Positions 24,302 through 32,175 of a stretch of DNA of 38,583 bases are shown here, piece after piece; the stretch's first letter is position 1, and each line of letters opens with the position of its first letter. The notes beneath the pieces are model-generated. The model worked only from the letters and a program-made list of their open reading frames with translations. It did not search any database and was not told where the DNA came from. The stretch is from an uncultured Rhodopila sp. (GTDB lineage: Bacteria; Pseudomonadota; Alphaproteobacteria; Acetobacterales; Acetobacteraceae): the NCBI RefSeq assembly GCF_903944925.1, contig NZ_CAJATU010000014.1:1-38583 (forward strand), read 5' to 3'. The translations under genes were made by a program, and so were the position numbers.

Positions 24302-25299
24302 CTCTGAACCTCATGAATGACCGTCCGCACCACATCCGGGCTGGTCGTGCCGGTGCCCGGATCAGGCCGTTCGGGGCGCCACCGGTTGTTGATGATGTCC
24401 ATCACCGCGTCCTTGCCGGCGTGCAGGCGGAACCGCGGCGCCGTGGTGTTGACCACGTACATCGGGCCTTGCCTGACCGCATCGGCCGGGCGCTCTTCCC
24501 CGGTCGCCGGATCGACGATGGTGATGGTCGGCGGCTGGATGTTGCCCGGCCACTGGAACTCGGTCAGCCAGCCGTTGTCCGATACCTCGGACGGCGCGAG
24601 ATACTTGTATTTCGGCTCGGCCTTGTTGGTGTAGTCCCGGTTGCGCGGACCGTAGAATACGTCGGTTTTCAGCCGGGCGATGGCGGTCCGTTCCTGCTTG
24701 TCGGCCTGTTGCTGCCGCCACGCCGCGATCGCCGCCTGCCGTTTCTCGGCTGCGGCTTTGGCGGCTTCCGCCGCCCTGTCGGCCGGATAGTCGAAACTGA
24801 GCTGCGATGTGGTCATGGTGTCGGCGATGCAGCCCGGTGCATCCTGGCTGGCGGCGCAGTCGCCCGCCTTTCGGGCGACCAGCACGAAGCGATAGGGGCG
24901 CTCGGAACCGTCCGGCATGGTCGTGATGACGACCAGCGAGGATGTGCCTTCGAAATACGGCGTGATCGGCAGGTTGCTGATGAACCGATCCTTCTCGATC
25001 GGCTGTTGCTGCTGCTTGTCGTCCTTGCCGTGCGTAGCGGGGCCGCGCCAAGTCTCGACCGGATTACCCTTCTCGTCGGCTCCGGTGTAGGCGAAGTCAT
25101 ACCGCTTGATATGTTCGTTAGCGCCGAAGACCAGGTTGACCGGAAAGCCGACTGCGCCAACCGCCACGTAGCGTTGGCTCGGGTCGTAGACGCAGATGCG
25201 GGCCTGCACGTCCTCGGGGCTGACCTTGCAGGAGTCCAGCGCCAGGGCATTGCCCGACAGCGTGGTGCCGATCAGCAGCGGCAGGATGAGCTTGCGCAT
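24298..25299 (-). CDS. virB9: VirB9 core-complex protein
   Basis: A 333-residue periplasmic protein of the VirB9/CagX family with a signal peptide (MRKLILPLLIGTTLSGNALA). The N-terminal domain has VCVYDPSQRY-like sequence (RICVYDPSQRYVAVGAVGFP) and SNLPITPYFEGTSSLVVITT. A helical charged linker (ADRAAEAAKAAAEKRQAAIA) is followed by the C-terminal domain that binds VirB7 (WPGNIQPPTITIVDPATGEE, PMYVVNTTAPRFRLHAGKDA). It starts one base after virB8 ends and overlaps virB10, as expected for a coupled virB8-9-10 block. Confidence 0.95.
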   Translation of the reverse strand: MRKLILPLLIGTTLSGNALALDSCKVSPEDVQARICVYDPSQRYVAVGAVGFPVNLVFGANEHIKRYDFAYTGADEKGNPVETWRGPATHGKDDKQQQQPIEKDRFISNLPITPYFEGTSSLVVITTMPDGSERPYRFVLVARKAGDCAASQDAPGCIADTMTTSQLSFDYPADRAAEAAKAAAEKRQAAIAAWRQQQADKQERTAIARLKTDVFYGPRNRDYTNKAEPKYKYLAPSEVSDNGWLTEFQWPGNIQPPTITIVDPATGEERPADAVRQGPMYVVNTTAPRFRLHAGKDAVMDIINNRWRPERPDPGTGTTSPDVVRTVIHEVQR

Positions 25300-25300
25300 C

Positions 25301-26026
25301 TCAGTCGGCGGTCGTGCTGAACGATGTGGCCTGGAAGCCCTCCAGGTTGAGCGCGCGATCGGCGTCGCTCATCGGCAGGTCGGGATGGAAGCTGAAGTAG
25401 ACGTGCGCCGTGTAGCGCGGGCGGGTCTCCTTGCCGGCAACGACCTCGGTGCGCTCATACCTGACTTCGTAATGATACAACTGGTTCGGCTCCGTGCCCG
25501 TGGCGTCCTGAAGATCAAATGCGGTGAACCTCGACGCCCTGGCCCAGCCGTTCGCGCCGAACACGGCCGGCGGATAGTTTCGCGCACCCGGCCCGATGTC
25601 GTTCGCGAACCGCCTCTGCTGCTCAGGCGTCGCCATGATCATGCAGGCATGAAAGTCGAAGCGCGCCCAGGTATCGGACACGTACGAGGTGCACCGGGTG
25701 ATGAACTCGCGCAAAGCGCGCTGGCGGGTGGCTTCGTTGAACAGGCGCGGCGCGTCCGCCGCCGCAATGGGGCGGTCCACAACACCGGTCTGGTCATGCA
25801 GCACGACCCACTCGGGCGGCTTCGGCACCGGTGTCTTGATGTAGACCGCCAGCCCGGAGGCCATGCCGAGCAACCCCATCGCACCCATGCAGGCGCCGAA
25901 CAGGGTGCGGTCGCGCTTGCCGTCTCGCGCCGCCTTGTCTGCCGCGCTCCAGCGATCCAGTGACGCCTTGAAGAAGGCCGCCGCACTCTCGTCGGTCAGC
26001 GGCTCCGACTGCCAGGAGTCGCGCAT
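25301..26026 (-). CDS. virB8: VirB8 inner-membrane assembly protein
   Basis: A 241-residue bitopic protein: a short cytoplasmic tail, a membrane helix (GACMGAMGLLGMASGLAVYI), then the NTF2-like periplasmic domain. Family features are the RPIAAADAPRLFNEATRQRA and REFITRCTSYVSDTWARFDF region and the C-terminal YHYEVRYERTEV strand followed by TAHVYFSFHPDLPMSDADRA. VirB8 nucleates assembly of the inner-membrane complex. The start is ATG 26026, two bases after the virB7 stop. Confidence 0.93.
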   Translation of the reverse strand: MRDSWQSEPLTDESAAAFFKASLDRWSAADKAARDGKRDRTLFGACMGAMGLLGMASGLAVYIKTPVPKPPEWVVLHDQTGVVDRPIAAADAPRLFNEATRQRALREFITRCTSYVSDTWARFDFHACMIMATPEQQRRFANDIGPGARNYPPAVFGANGWARASRFTAFDLQDATGTEPNQLYHYEVRYERTEVVAGKETRPRYTAHVYFSFHPDLPMSDADRALNLEGFQATSFSTTAD

Positions 26027-26027
26027 C

Positions 26028-26195
26028 TCAGTAATCTCCCATGGACGGGCGGTGGATCAGGTCGTTGGTTTGCGGCTCCAGCGGCGGCGCGTTGGACGGC
26101 CATTCCGGCGCATTCTTCGGGGGCACCGGAGGCGCGGGCGGCCCGGACGAGCAGGCGGCGAGCGCCAGCAGGAGGAGGATGGCGGCGCGGCTCAT
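26028..26195 (-). CDS. virB7: VirB7-like lipoprotein
   Basis: A 55-residue lipoprotein: MSRAAILLLLALAAC gives a short signal with a lipobox (LALAAC) and the lipidated Cys, followed by a proline-rich mature part (PPAPPVPPKNAPEWPSNAPP) and a short conserved-looking end (NDLIHRPSMGDY). Size, lipobox and position just before virB8 fit VirB7, which anchors VirB9 in the outer membrane. The start at 26195 overlaps the previous stop (ATGA); a longer frame upstream is rejected because it would bury the signal peptide. Confidence 0.85.
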   Translation of the reverse strand: MSRAAILLLLALAACSSGPPAPPVPPKNAPEWPSNAPPLEPQTNDLIHRPSMGDY

Positions 26196-26422
26196 AGCTT
26201 GGCCGCCAAGCGCAGCAAGCCGCCGCACAGATAGCAGCCGAGTGCAAGTGATGCGGCCAGATGCCAGCCGCTTTGGTGTTTCACCAGGGCGGCGGTCAGG
26301 ATGTAGGTGACGCCGAGGATCGCGGCACCCACCGCGCCTGGGACACTGTCGGGAAAGGCTGCGTCCGACAGCGAGATAAGCAGTACGAAACGCTGTTTGG
26401 CGGTCGCAAGAAGCTTCCTCAT
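26192..26422 (-). CDS. Small two-helix membrane protein between virB6 and virB7
   Basis: A 76-residue protein coupled by ATGA overlaps to virB6 on one side and virB7 on the other. Two hydrophobic segments are visible: GAVGAAILGVTYILTAALVK and HLAASLALGCYLCGGLLRLA, with a basic N-terminus (MRKLLATAKQRF). It resembles no VirB protein I can name. The double overlap means it is a normal part of the operon, and it may assist VirB6 or stabilise the inner-membrane complex. A surface or entry exclusion factor is another possibility. Confidence 0.8.
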   Translation of the reverse strand: MRKLLATAKQRFVLLISLSDAAFPDSVPGAVGAAILGVTYILTAALVKHQSGWHLAASLALGCYLCGGLLRLAAKL

Positions 26423-27450
26423 GGCGATGGCCCGTTCATCGGGGTGGTTCTCTGGAAAGCGTAGGAGGGCGGCGGTGCAGCACCACCGGCCGAACCGGAA
26501 GGCTGGACGGAACCGCCCGAGCGATTACCCGAACCGCCTGACGGGGAAGGGGAAGGAATGCGACTGCCTCCGGGGCGCGTCCGCCGCACAAGCTGGTGGT
26601 GCGCGCCGCCGCTGATTGTGACGGCGAGGTAGACCGAGACCCCGGCGAGCAGGACAAACAGCGACATCACGATGAGCACGCCGAACATGTCCCACAGCAT
26701 GAAGCCGATATCACCGGTTGCGGCGGCTGTTCCGGTCGGATTCATGACGGGCGAAATCAGCGCCATGAAGCCGTTCATCGTGACCGTCATCATCGCTAGG
26801 TCGCCGATGAGGAATAGCTGCACCAGCATCCCGGCGACGAGGCTGCGGAACCAACCGTCGAAGAACTGGCTGGTCTGCTCGAAGTAAAGCATGACGATGA
26901 ATACGGGGCCGTAGCCCAGCAGGTAGTTCGTCACTACAAAGGCCAGCAAATACAATGAAAACACGAGGCCAATGATGATCATCGTCGCAGCAATGTATAT
27001 CACGACCGCAAAGCCCAGCATGGCCATCTTCGCGTAAGTGGCCGCGTCGGGTATCGCTTTTATCATCGCGGCGGCGACGGAGAAGCATTTGGTGGCGATG
27101 TGGCTGAACGAATCCGGCACCGACGCACCACCACCACCGATGACGGCAGCGGTCAGCGTCTGCATGGTGCCGTTGACGACACCCGAAACCCACTCCTGGT
27201 AATACGGCAGATACGCAACAAACTGGTATATTAAAGCAGCCCAAAGAACGCTCTTCCAGAACCGCAACTCGGCCGCTTCCTCGCCGGACCACATCGCAAT
27301 GAACATCTGGATCACGAGGTATGTCGGGACGAGCTTCACGAACCATCCGGACATCACGCCTTGCAGCGCGCCTATGAGCGCCGCGTTCGCGGTCGCCTCC
27401 TGTGTAGTGATAGATGTCCAGATGAAGGTGAAGTACGGCGTGATATCCAT
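26419..27450 (-). CDS. virB6: VirB6 inner-membrane channel protein
   Basis: A 343-residue polytopic protein of the VirB6/TrbL family. At least five hydrophobic helices are visible, with the central TYAKMAMLGFAVVIYIAATM and GLVFSLYLLAFVVTNYLLGY region and YFEQTSQFFDGWFRSLVAGM, a typical VirB6 block. The last 60 residues are Ser/Gly/Pro-rich and cytoplasmic (PSPSPSGGSGNRSGGS). AGGGGC precedes the start. VirB6 forms part of the DNA path across the inner membrane, and the disordered tail is a common variable feature of the family. Confidence 0.93.
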   Translation of the reverse strand: MDITPYFTFIWTSITTQEATANAALIGALQGVMSGWFVKLVPTYLVIQMFIAMWSGEEAAELRFWKSVLWAALIYQFVAYLPYYQEWVSGVVNGTMQTLTAAVIGGGGASVPDSFSHIATKCFSVAAAMIKAIPDAATYAKMAMLGFAVVIYIAATMIIIGLVFSLYLLAFVVTNYLLGYGPVFIVMLYFEQTSQFFDGWFRSLVAGMLVQLFLIGDLAMMTVTMNGFMALISPVMNPTGTAAATGDIGFMLWDMFGVLIVMSLFVLLAGVSVYLAVTISGGAHHQLVRRTRPGGSRIPSPSPSGGSGNRSGGSVQPSGSAGGAAPPPSYAFQRTTPMNGPSP

Positions 27451-27456
27451 TTGCCC

Positions 27457-27666
27457 CTATTCCCCGCGCAGACGCCGCATCGCCCAACGGCGGAGCCTGT
27501 TTCCTTGCCATAATAGCAGGATGGCGAGGGGCAACGCGGCGCTGCCGTTACCCCGCGCGCACAGGCTCCCTAGGAATGCAATCGCGCCCCAAACCAGGAT
27601 GACCTGTACTATCCACCACAGCAGCAGCCACTCGATCGGAATGAGCCAGATTGTACGGCTGGACAT
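27457..27666 (-). CDS. Small membrane protein between eexN-like and virB6
   Basis: A 69-residue protein starting MSSRTIWLIPIEWLLLWWIV. Two hydrophobic segments (WLIPIEWLLLWWIVQVILVW; AALPLAILLLWQGN) and a strongly basic C-terminus (RLRRWAMRRLRGE) suggest a hairpin in the inner membrane with both ends inside. Its ATG shares bases with the stop of the eexN-like gene (TGATG). No family recognised. A Trp-rich first helix is unusual. Confidence 0.75.
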   Translation of the reverse strand: MSSRTIWLIPIEWLLLWWIVQVILVWGAIAFLGSLCARGNGSAALPLAILLLWQGNRLRRWAMRRLRGE

Positions 27667-27983
27667 CAGTTGGCAGCCTTCAGGAACCTGTCGTAGTTGA
27701 TGTCGGTTCCGGCGGCGTCGGCGTTCGCACACTCGGGATCGCCCATCAGCGCCACGCCTGGGTTGTCGCGGCAAGCCGCCAGTTTGGCTTCGCGCTCCGG
27801 CTCATGTGCTCTGAACCATGATCTTGTGCGGATAACCGGAACGGGGGCAGGCGGTGGCGCCACCTCCGCCTGCTGTTGCTGCGGCGATTGCAACGGCCGC
27901 AGATAGACGACACTGCCCGCGCCGACGCCCGCCGAGGCGGCCATGAGTGCGGCTGTCAAACCCGCGTATGCGTAAGTGTTCAT
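27666..27983 (-). CDS. eexN: EexN/TrbK-like entry exclusion protein
   Basis: A 105-residue protein between virB5 and virB6, the common place for entry exclusion genes. The C-terminal part SWFRAHEPEREAKLAACRDN and PGVALMGDPECANADAAG matches the EexN signature: a (Y/W)F helix, E-R-E-A-K-L-x-x-C-R-x-N-P-G, then D-P-x-C-x-N-A. The two Cys probably form a disulphide in the periplasm. The N-terminus is a single hydrophobic segment (AYAGLTAALMAASAGVGAGS) without a lipobox Cys, unlike many EexN lipoproteins, so it is likely anchored by an uncleaved helix or exported. A strong ribosome site (GGGGAGGT) precedes the ATG. It should stop a like plasmid from entering. Confidence 0.8.
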   Translation of the reverse strand: MNTYAYAGLTAALMAASAGVGAGSVVYLRPLQSPQQQQAEVAPPPAPVPVIRTRSWFRAHEPEREAKLAACRDNPGVALMGDPECANADAAGTDINYDRFLKAAN

Positions 27984-27996
27984 TGTCTACCTCCCC

Positions 27997-28797
27997 TTAA
28001 AATCCATCACCTTGCGCCTTGGCGGCCTGCAAGAAGTTGTCGAAGCCGCGGTCGATGGACTCGCCGGCCCGTTGCGCCATCGCGTCGCGCTGCGCCTGAT
28101 ACGCGGCGCTGATCGCCTGCTGCTGACCGGACTCGTTGGCAAACCATGCCTGCTGCAAGGCGATCTGCGCCTGGATGTCTTGGACATCCTTCGGCTCGGT
28201 CGCCGTCTGCAACCGCGCTTCCAGCGCCTGGAAGGCCGCCTGATGCGCCTGATAGTCGGCAACCGATGCCTGCGCCGCGCCCTGGTAACCCGCGATGCTG
28301 TTGGCGTTCGAGATGGTCTCTTTCGACGCGAAGCTGCCGTCCGTTGGCGTATAGACGTGATTGGTCGAGTAGGCCGACGAGGTGAAGCCGGACAGCGAGT
28401 TCAGCACGCCCTGGATCTGCGGCAGCCCGCCGCCGCCGTAGTGAACGCCCGAGACCAGGCCCATGACGGCATAGGGTGACACCGGTAGCGAGTTACCCAG
28501 GCCCGCCTGATTGAGCAGTCCCATGGCGGCGCCCACGTTCGGCGCGTGCACAAAAGCCTCCAGTTGCGTCACTTCGGTCAAATACTGCTGGCCTTGCATC
28601 GCATACTGTTGCGCTTGCGTTGCCCATGACAGTTCATCACCGATTAGCTGTTTCGTCTCTGTCAGTTCCTGTTGCAGTTCGACGCCGTATGCCTTGACCT
28701 CCTGCGCAATACTGCTGAAATCGATCACCGAGACCTGTGCGTGCGCCGTGCCGGTCAGCGCCAGCAGGCCGACACCGGCCGACAGAAGGATTCTCAT
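27997..28797 (-). CDS. virB5: VirB5/TrbJ-type pilus-associated protein
   Basis: A 266-residue exported protein with a signal peptide (MRILLSAGVGLLALTGTAHA). The mature protein is a helical hairpin typical of VirB5/TrbJ: a long helix rich in Gln and Glu (YGVELQQELTETKQLIGDEL, WATQAQQYAMQGQQYLTEVT), a glycine-rich middle, and a C-terminal coiled coil (LQTATEPKDVQDIQAQIALQ). VirB5 sits at the pilus tip and helps contact the recipient. Its start overlaps the virB4 stop (ATGA). Confidence 0.9.
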   Translation of the reverse strand: MRILLSAGVGLLALTGTAHAQVSVIDFSSIAQEVKAYGVELQQELTETKQLIGDELSWATQAQQYAMQGQQYLTEVTQLEAFVHAPNVGAAMGLLNQAGLGNSLPVSPYAVMGLVSGVHYGGGGLPQIQGVLNSLSGFTSSAYSTNHVYTPTDGSFASKETISNANSIAGYQGAAQASVADYQAHQAAFQALEARLQTATEPKDVQDIQAQIALQQAWFANESGQQQAISAAYQAQRDAMAQRAGESIDRGFDNFLQAAKAQGDGF

Positions 28798-31139
28798 TCC
28801 GCAACCTCCGACAATGCTTTGCGATACTCCTGCATCAGCGCCTCCCCGACGGCGCCCGGTGCCCGCTCCAGGGACAGCGCAAGCGCCTTGACGCCGTCGG
28901 CGCTGCCCGAGATCACGGCCACCTCGTCAAGCCCGCTCAGCGGCGCCTGGAGCACGCAGGAACGCTCGCCCTGGCGCAGCAGAAACGTCCCGGTGCCCTT
29001 CGGCAGGCGCCTGACGATGTCGAACTCCGTCTCGGTCAGGTTCATGCCGTCCGGGCCGTAGTATTTCCACGCCGCCTTGGGGTCGGAGAAGAAGATCTGC
29101 GTCGGCGTCTGCCCCTTGATGGTATCGCCGATCGGCGAGTTCAGCGCGTCGCTGACCTCCTGCGTCGCCATGATGATCGGGCTGTTATACTTGCGCCACG
29201 TCTTCAGTCCGTTCTTGATCTCGGCCTGGAACTGCCTGACCTCCAGCGCCTTCCACACCTCGTCCAATACGAACAGCAGCCTGCGCCCGTCCACCAGCTT
29301 GCCGGTGTAGTGGAACAGCGTCGCCATGACGGCGCCGGCCGCGATCGGATCACCGATCAGGGCGGACTGGTCGAAGCCGAGCACCATGTTGTCGAGATCG
29401 ACGATGTCGCGCTCGCAGTCGATGATCCAACCGAACTCGCCACCGGCACACCACTTCTCCAGCCGCGCGCCGGCGCCGGAGCGGTCGGTGCCGAGGAATG
29501 CGCGGACTTCTTCGAGGCAACGGTCTTCAGGCGGCAGCGACATGACGTAGCGCAATGCGATGCCCAGACGCCGCTCCTCCTCCGGCTCCCACTCATAGGG
29601 TGCGGGGGTCGAGACGCAGGCGCGGATCAGGCCGGACAGGAAGGCCATATCCTCGGGGTCGCCGGTCAGCCGCTTCAGCGGGGCGAGACCGGCACCGAGG
29701 CCGGGTGTATTGCGCAGCGACAGGTAGGACCCGCCGACGTGGCGAACCAGGGCCTCCAGCCCGCGATCCTTGTCCCAGAGGACAATCTGCGCCCCGGTGC
29801 GCTCGGCCTGGCAGACGATAAACCCGACGAGCACGCTCTTGCCCGCGCCCGTCATGCCGGAAATGAAGCTGTTGCCGACACCGTCGACGTGCAGATGGAA
29901 CAGGTACGGCGTGCCGCCCGAGGTGCGGAACACCGCAATCGGGTCGCCCCAGCGGCCCTTGCGGCGCCCCATCGGATAGTTGTGCATGGAGGCGAACGCC
30001 GCGAAGTTGCGGCTGCTGATCGCCGCCTGCCGCCCGCGCAGATGAAAACAACCGGGCACCATGGAGAACAGCACGGCTTCAAGGGCCACGTTCTCGCGCT
30101 CGACCTTCAGGCCGCCGCAGCCCATGTCGCCCCAGGCTTTCTGCACCACGCGGCCGAATTCGTGAGGCTCATCGACAAACACTGTGAGCGCCGAGGCGTG
30201 TTCGCCGATCATCAGCCGGTTGCCCGCGATCAGGTTCGCGGCAACCGCCAACTCGTTGGCCTGATCCACCGCACGGTCGCCGGCAAAGCGCGACTTGTTC
30301 TGCTTGCGCGTCGCCATCGCCTGCCCGTCGATCGAGGGCAGGCAGCGGAACGCGTGAAACACCGTGTGGCGGTAGTCCGCCTGCAGGAACCTGTCGAACA
30401 TGCCGGGCACGGTCTGGAACGGATAGTCGTGCATGCCGAGACAGAAACCGAAGGCCGAGCCGTGCGGCATCCGCACCTCGAAGCTCTCCCAGCCGATGAT
30501 GAAGCGCTCGCTGAACACCGACGACGCCGAGGACGTGGTCAGCGGCACCGGTCGCCAGTAGCCCGTCATGGCGAACGCCGTCGCCTCGGCGATCTCGCTG
30601 AACAGCCGTCCGTCCCGCTCGACGACGGACAGGATGCGCGGGTTGAACGCCTTCAGCTCCTCGGCCAGCACGTGCACCGTGCGGGTCAGCTGATTGACCG
30701 CCCGCGCCGCCGGTTCAGCGGTCGGCCGGCCGAACGACAGCAGTTTCCCGGCCTTGCCCGCGATCAGGCGCGGCGCCAGTTCGATCGCCAGATAGGTGCG
30801 GTTGAGCCACATCGATCGGGTGCCGAACAGCTTGTCGTGGTAACGGCGGTCCAGGTTCGCGGCGAACTCGCTGCGGAACTTTCCGGCCGGATAGATCGCC
30901 GGATCCGCAACACCGCGGCATTGCAGGAAGTGATACGTCATGCCGTCCTGCGCGTTGTTGCGCAGCGACGTTTCCCGAATCTCTTGGTTATGGTTGACGA
31001 ACGGGTCGTCGTTCGTCTCGGACGGCAGGCCGTCGATCTCCATCATCATGATGACGGAGTTGCCGGTGGTCAGGATCACGTCCGAGCGGCCGTAATCCCG
31101 CCAGGGCACGTAGTCCGACAACAGCCGCTCGCGACTCAT
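28794..31139 (-). CDS. virB4: VirB4 ATPase
   Basis: A 781-residue ATPase, normal for the family. The start at 31139 (MSRERLLSDYVPWRDYGRSD) overlaps the virB3 stop (ATGA); the open frame continues far upstream but that part is antisense-like and lacks family character. The CagE/VirB4 N-terminal domain covers about residues 1-380 (WRPVPLTTSSASSVFSERFI, GSAFGFCLGMHDYPFQTVPG). Walker A GMTGAGKSVLVGF is near 430, and Walker B RRLLFVLDEVWKAL near 620. Later blocks include NSPIIMATQEVSDALNSPIG and QIFFSDPKAAWKYYG. It energises pilus assembly and transfer. Confidence 0.96.
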   Translation of the reverse strand: MSRERLLSDYVPWRDYGRSDVILTTGNSVIMMMEIDGLPSETNDDPFVNHNQEIRETSLRNNAQDGMTYHFLQCRGVADPAIYPAGKFRSEFAANLDRRYHDKLFGTRSMWLNRTYLAIELAPRLIAGKAGKLLSFGRPTAEPAARAVNQLTRTVHVLAEELKAFNPRILSVVERDGRLFSEIAEATAFAMTGYWRPVPLTTSSASSVFSERFIIGWESFEVRMPHGSAFGFCLGMHDYPFQTVPGMFDRFLQADYRHTVFHAFRCLPSIDGQAMATRKQNKSRFAGDRAVDQANELAVAANLIAGNRLMIGEHASALTVFVDEPHEFGRVVQKAWGDMGCGGLKVERENVALEAVLFSMVPGCFHLRGRQAAISSRNFAAFASMHNYPMGRRKGRWGDPIAVFRTSGGTPYLFHLHVDGVGNSFISGMTGAGKSVLVGFIVCQAERTGAQIVLWDKDRGLEALVRHVGGSYLSLRNTPGLGAGLAPLKRLTGDPEDMAFLSGLIRACVSTPAPYEWEPEEERRLGIALRYVMSLPPEDRCLEEVRAFLGTDRSGAGARLEKWCAGGEFGWIIDCERDIVDLDNMVLGFDQSALIGDPIAAGAVMATLFHYTGKLVDGRRLLFVLDEVWKALEVRQFQAEIKNGLKTWRKYNSPIIMATQEVSDALNSPIGDTIKGQTPTQIFFSDPKAAWKYYGPDGMNLTETEFDIVRRLPKGTGTFLLRQGERSCVLQAPLSGLDEVAVISGSADGVKALALSLERAPGAVGEALMQEYRKALSEVAE

Positions 31140-31471
31140 ATGGCGCTCGGCATGTCCGCCGCCTTCTTGATGATGTCGACCGACGGCTGAAGTTGCGAGC
31201 CGCCCCAAAGCTGGCGGATAGCCAGACCGGAGCGGGCCTTGGTCGCAAACCACTGCCGCCAGCGCCAGAAAAAGTGCGGATCGGCCCGGCACACTTCGCG
31301 CATGGCGAAATGGATCGGGCCGAACAGCACCATGCCGGGCGGCGAGCGGAAGATGAACACCGTGACGACACCGGTCAGAAAGCCGTTGACCAGCAGCCCC
31401 TCGATCGGCACGCCCCACTTGACGGAGGGCCGCGTCATGGCAACAAAAAGCGTGTCCACCGTCCGCGCCAT
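31136..31471 (-). CDS. virB3: VirB3 membrane protein
   Basis: A 111-residue protein of the VirB3/TrbD family. RTVDTLFVAMTRPSVKWGVP is the characteristic opening (T-R-P), followed by two close hydrophobic segments (IEGLLVNGFLTGVVTVFIFR and GMVLFGPIHFAMREV) and a C-terminal cytoplasmic part (HFFWRWRQWFATKARSG). It is coupled to virB4 by ATGA. VirB3 works as a partner of VirB4 at the inner membrane. Confidence 0.92.
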   Translation of the reverse strand: MARTVDTLFVAMTRPSVKWGVPIEGLLVNGFLTGVVTVFIFRSPPGMVLFGPIHFAMREVCRADPHFFWRWRQWFATKARSGLAIRQLWGGSQLQPSVDIIKKAADMPSAI

Positions 31472-31474
31472 GCT

Positions 31475-31693
31475 TCACCAGCCCAGCGTCGTCGTGACCA
31501 TGTAGGCGCCGGTCCAGGCGATCAGGATGGCCGCCACTGTCTCGACGACGTGCCGCCCGCTCAGGATGCCGGTGCCCCACATGATGCCGCAGACAACCAG
31601 GCACAGCGCAGCGACGTAGCCGCCGGCGGCGCCGCCGATGTAGGTAAGGATTTTCTGCGCCGCAGCGCCGATATCTGTTCCGCCCACAGTCAT
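31475..31693 (-). CDS. virB2: VirB2-type pilin, short form
   Basis: A 72-residue protein with two hydrophobic helices: GGAAGGYVAALCLVVCGIMW and VVETVAAILIAWTGAYMVTT, separated by a short polar turn (GTGILSGRH). This is the fold of VirB2/TrbC pilins, and it sits between virB1 and virB3. The start at 31693 has GAAGGGAA upstream and overlaps the virB1 stop (ATGA). Unlike most VirB2 precursors it has no long signal peptide: the first helix begins almost at once, so it may be inserted unprocessed. An 11-codon upstream extension exists but contains only charged residues. Confidence 0.85.
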   Translation of the reverse strand: MTVGGTDIGAAAQKILTYIGGAAGGYVAALCLVVCGIMWGTGILSGRHVVETVAAILIAWTGAYMVTTTLGW

Positions 31694-32175
31694 TTCCCTT
31701 CGGTTTGAGGTTCGTCGTCGTTCCACGCCGGCCGATCGTCCAGGACGACTTCCTCCGGCGGCGGGGGGTGGTGGTGGTAGGCTTGAGGAATAGGCGCGGC
31801 AGCCGACGCATCCACGGCCCGGGCGCTCTCCATAGCTCTGGTCGAGTAGTCGGCGGCGACGGTCGGGGGCGGGTTGCCGTTATACTTGACGAACTCGACC
31901 CGCAGGCCGGCTTCCAGATTGGTGCACGGCTCCAGGATGGTTTGAGCGTTGATCGGCCGGTGCATGGCCAGCGACAGCCAGCCGAAGTTGGCTGTGTTCA
32001 CCTGCGTCAAGCCGGAATCGGTTGTGCCGTTCCGGTTGTGATTGACCGCGGCGGCGTCGAAGCGCGGGTTCTCCCGCAGCACGATCCCCGCGGCCAGCCT
32101 GGCGAGGGTGTCCGGCAGGCCGCAGTTCGCGGCCATAACCAGCGACAGGGCGGCGGTAGCGGCCAACGTCGTCAT
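31690..32175 (-). CDS. virB1: VirB1-like lytic transglycosylase
   Basis: A 161-residue protein with a lysozyme-like SLT domain. The likely catalytic Glu is E35 in GIVLRENPRFD, and GLTQVNTANFGWLSLAMHRP is the second signature. N-terminal residues 1-18 are hydrophobic (MTTLAATAALSLVMAANC) and can serve as export signal. The C-terminal third is disordered, with His/Pro repeats (YHHHPPPPEEV) and acidic residues. VirB1 opens the peptidoglycan so the channel can cross. It overlaps genes on both sides. Confidence 0.9.
   Translation of the reverse strand: MTTLAATAALSLVMAANCGLPDTLARLAAGIVLRENPRFDAAAVNHNRNGTTDSGLTQVNTANFGWLSLAMHRPINAQTILEPCTNLEAGLRVEFVKYNGNPPPTVAADYSTRAMESARAVDASAAAPIPQAYHHHPPPPEEVVLDDRPAWNDDEPQTEGK

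Noticed and set aside
28737..31190. An 817-codon plus-strand open frame
   Set aside because: Antisense to virB4; its translation has no domain character, while the minus strand shows all VirB4 motifs.
31140..31811. Upstream extension of virB4
   Set aside because: It would cover virB3 and virB2, which are real genes in another frame; the ATG at 31139 overlaps the virB3 stop.
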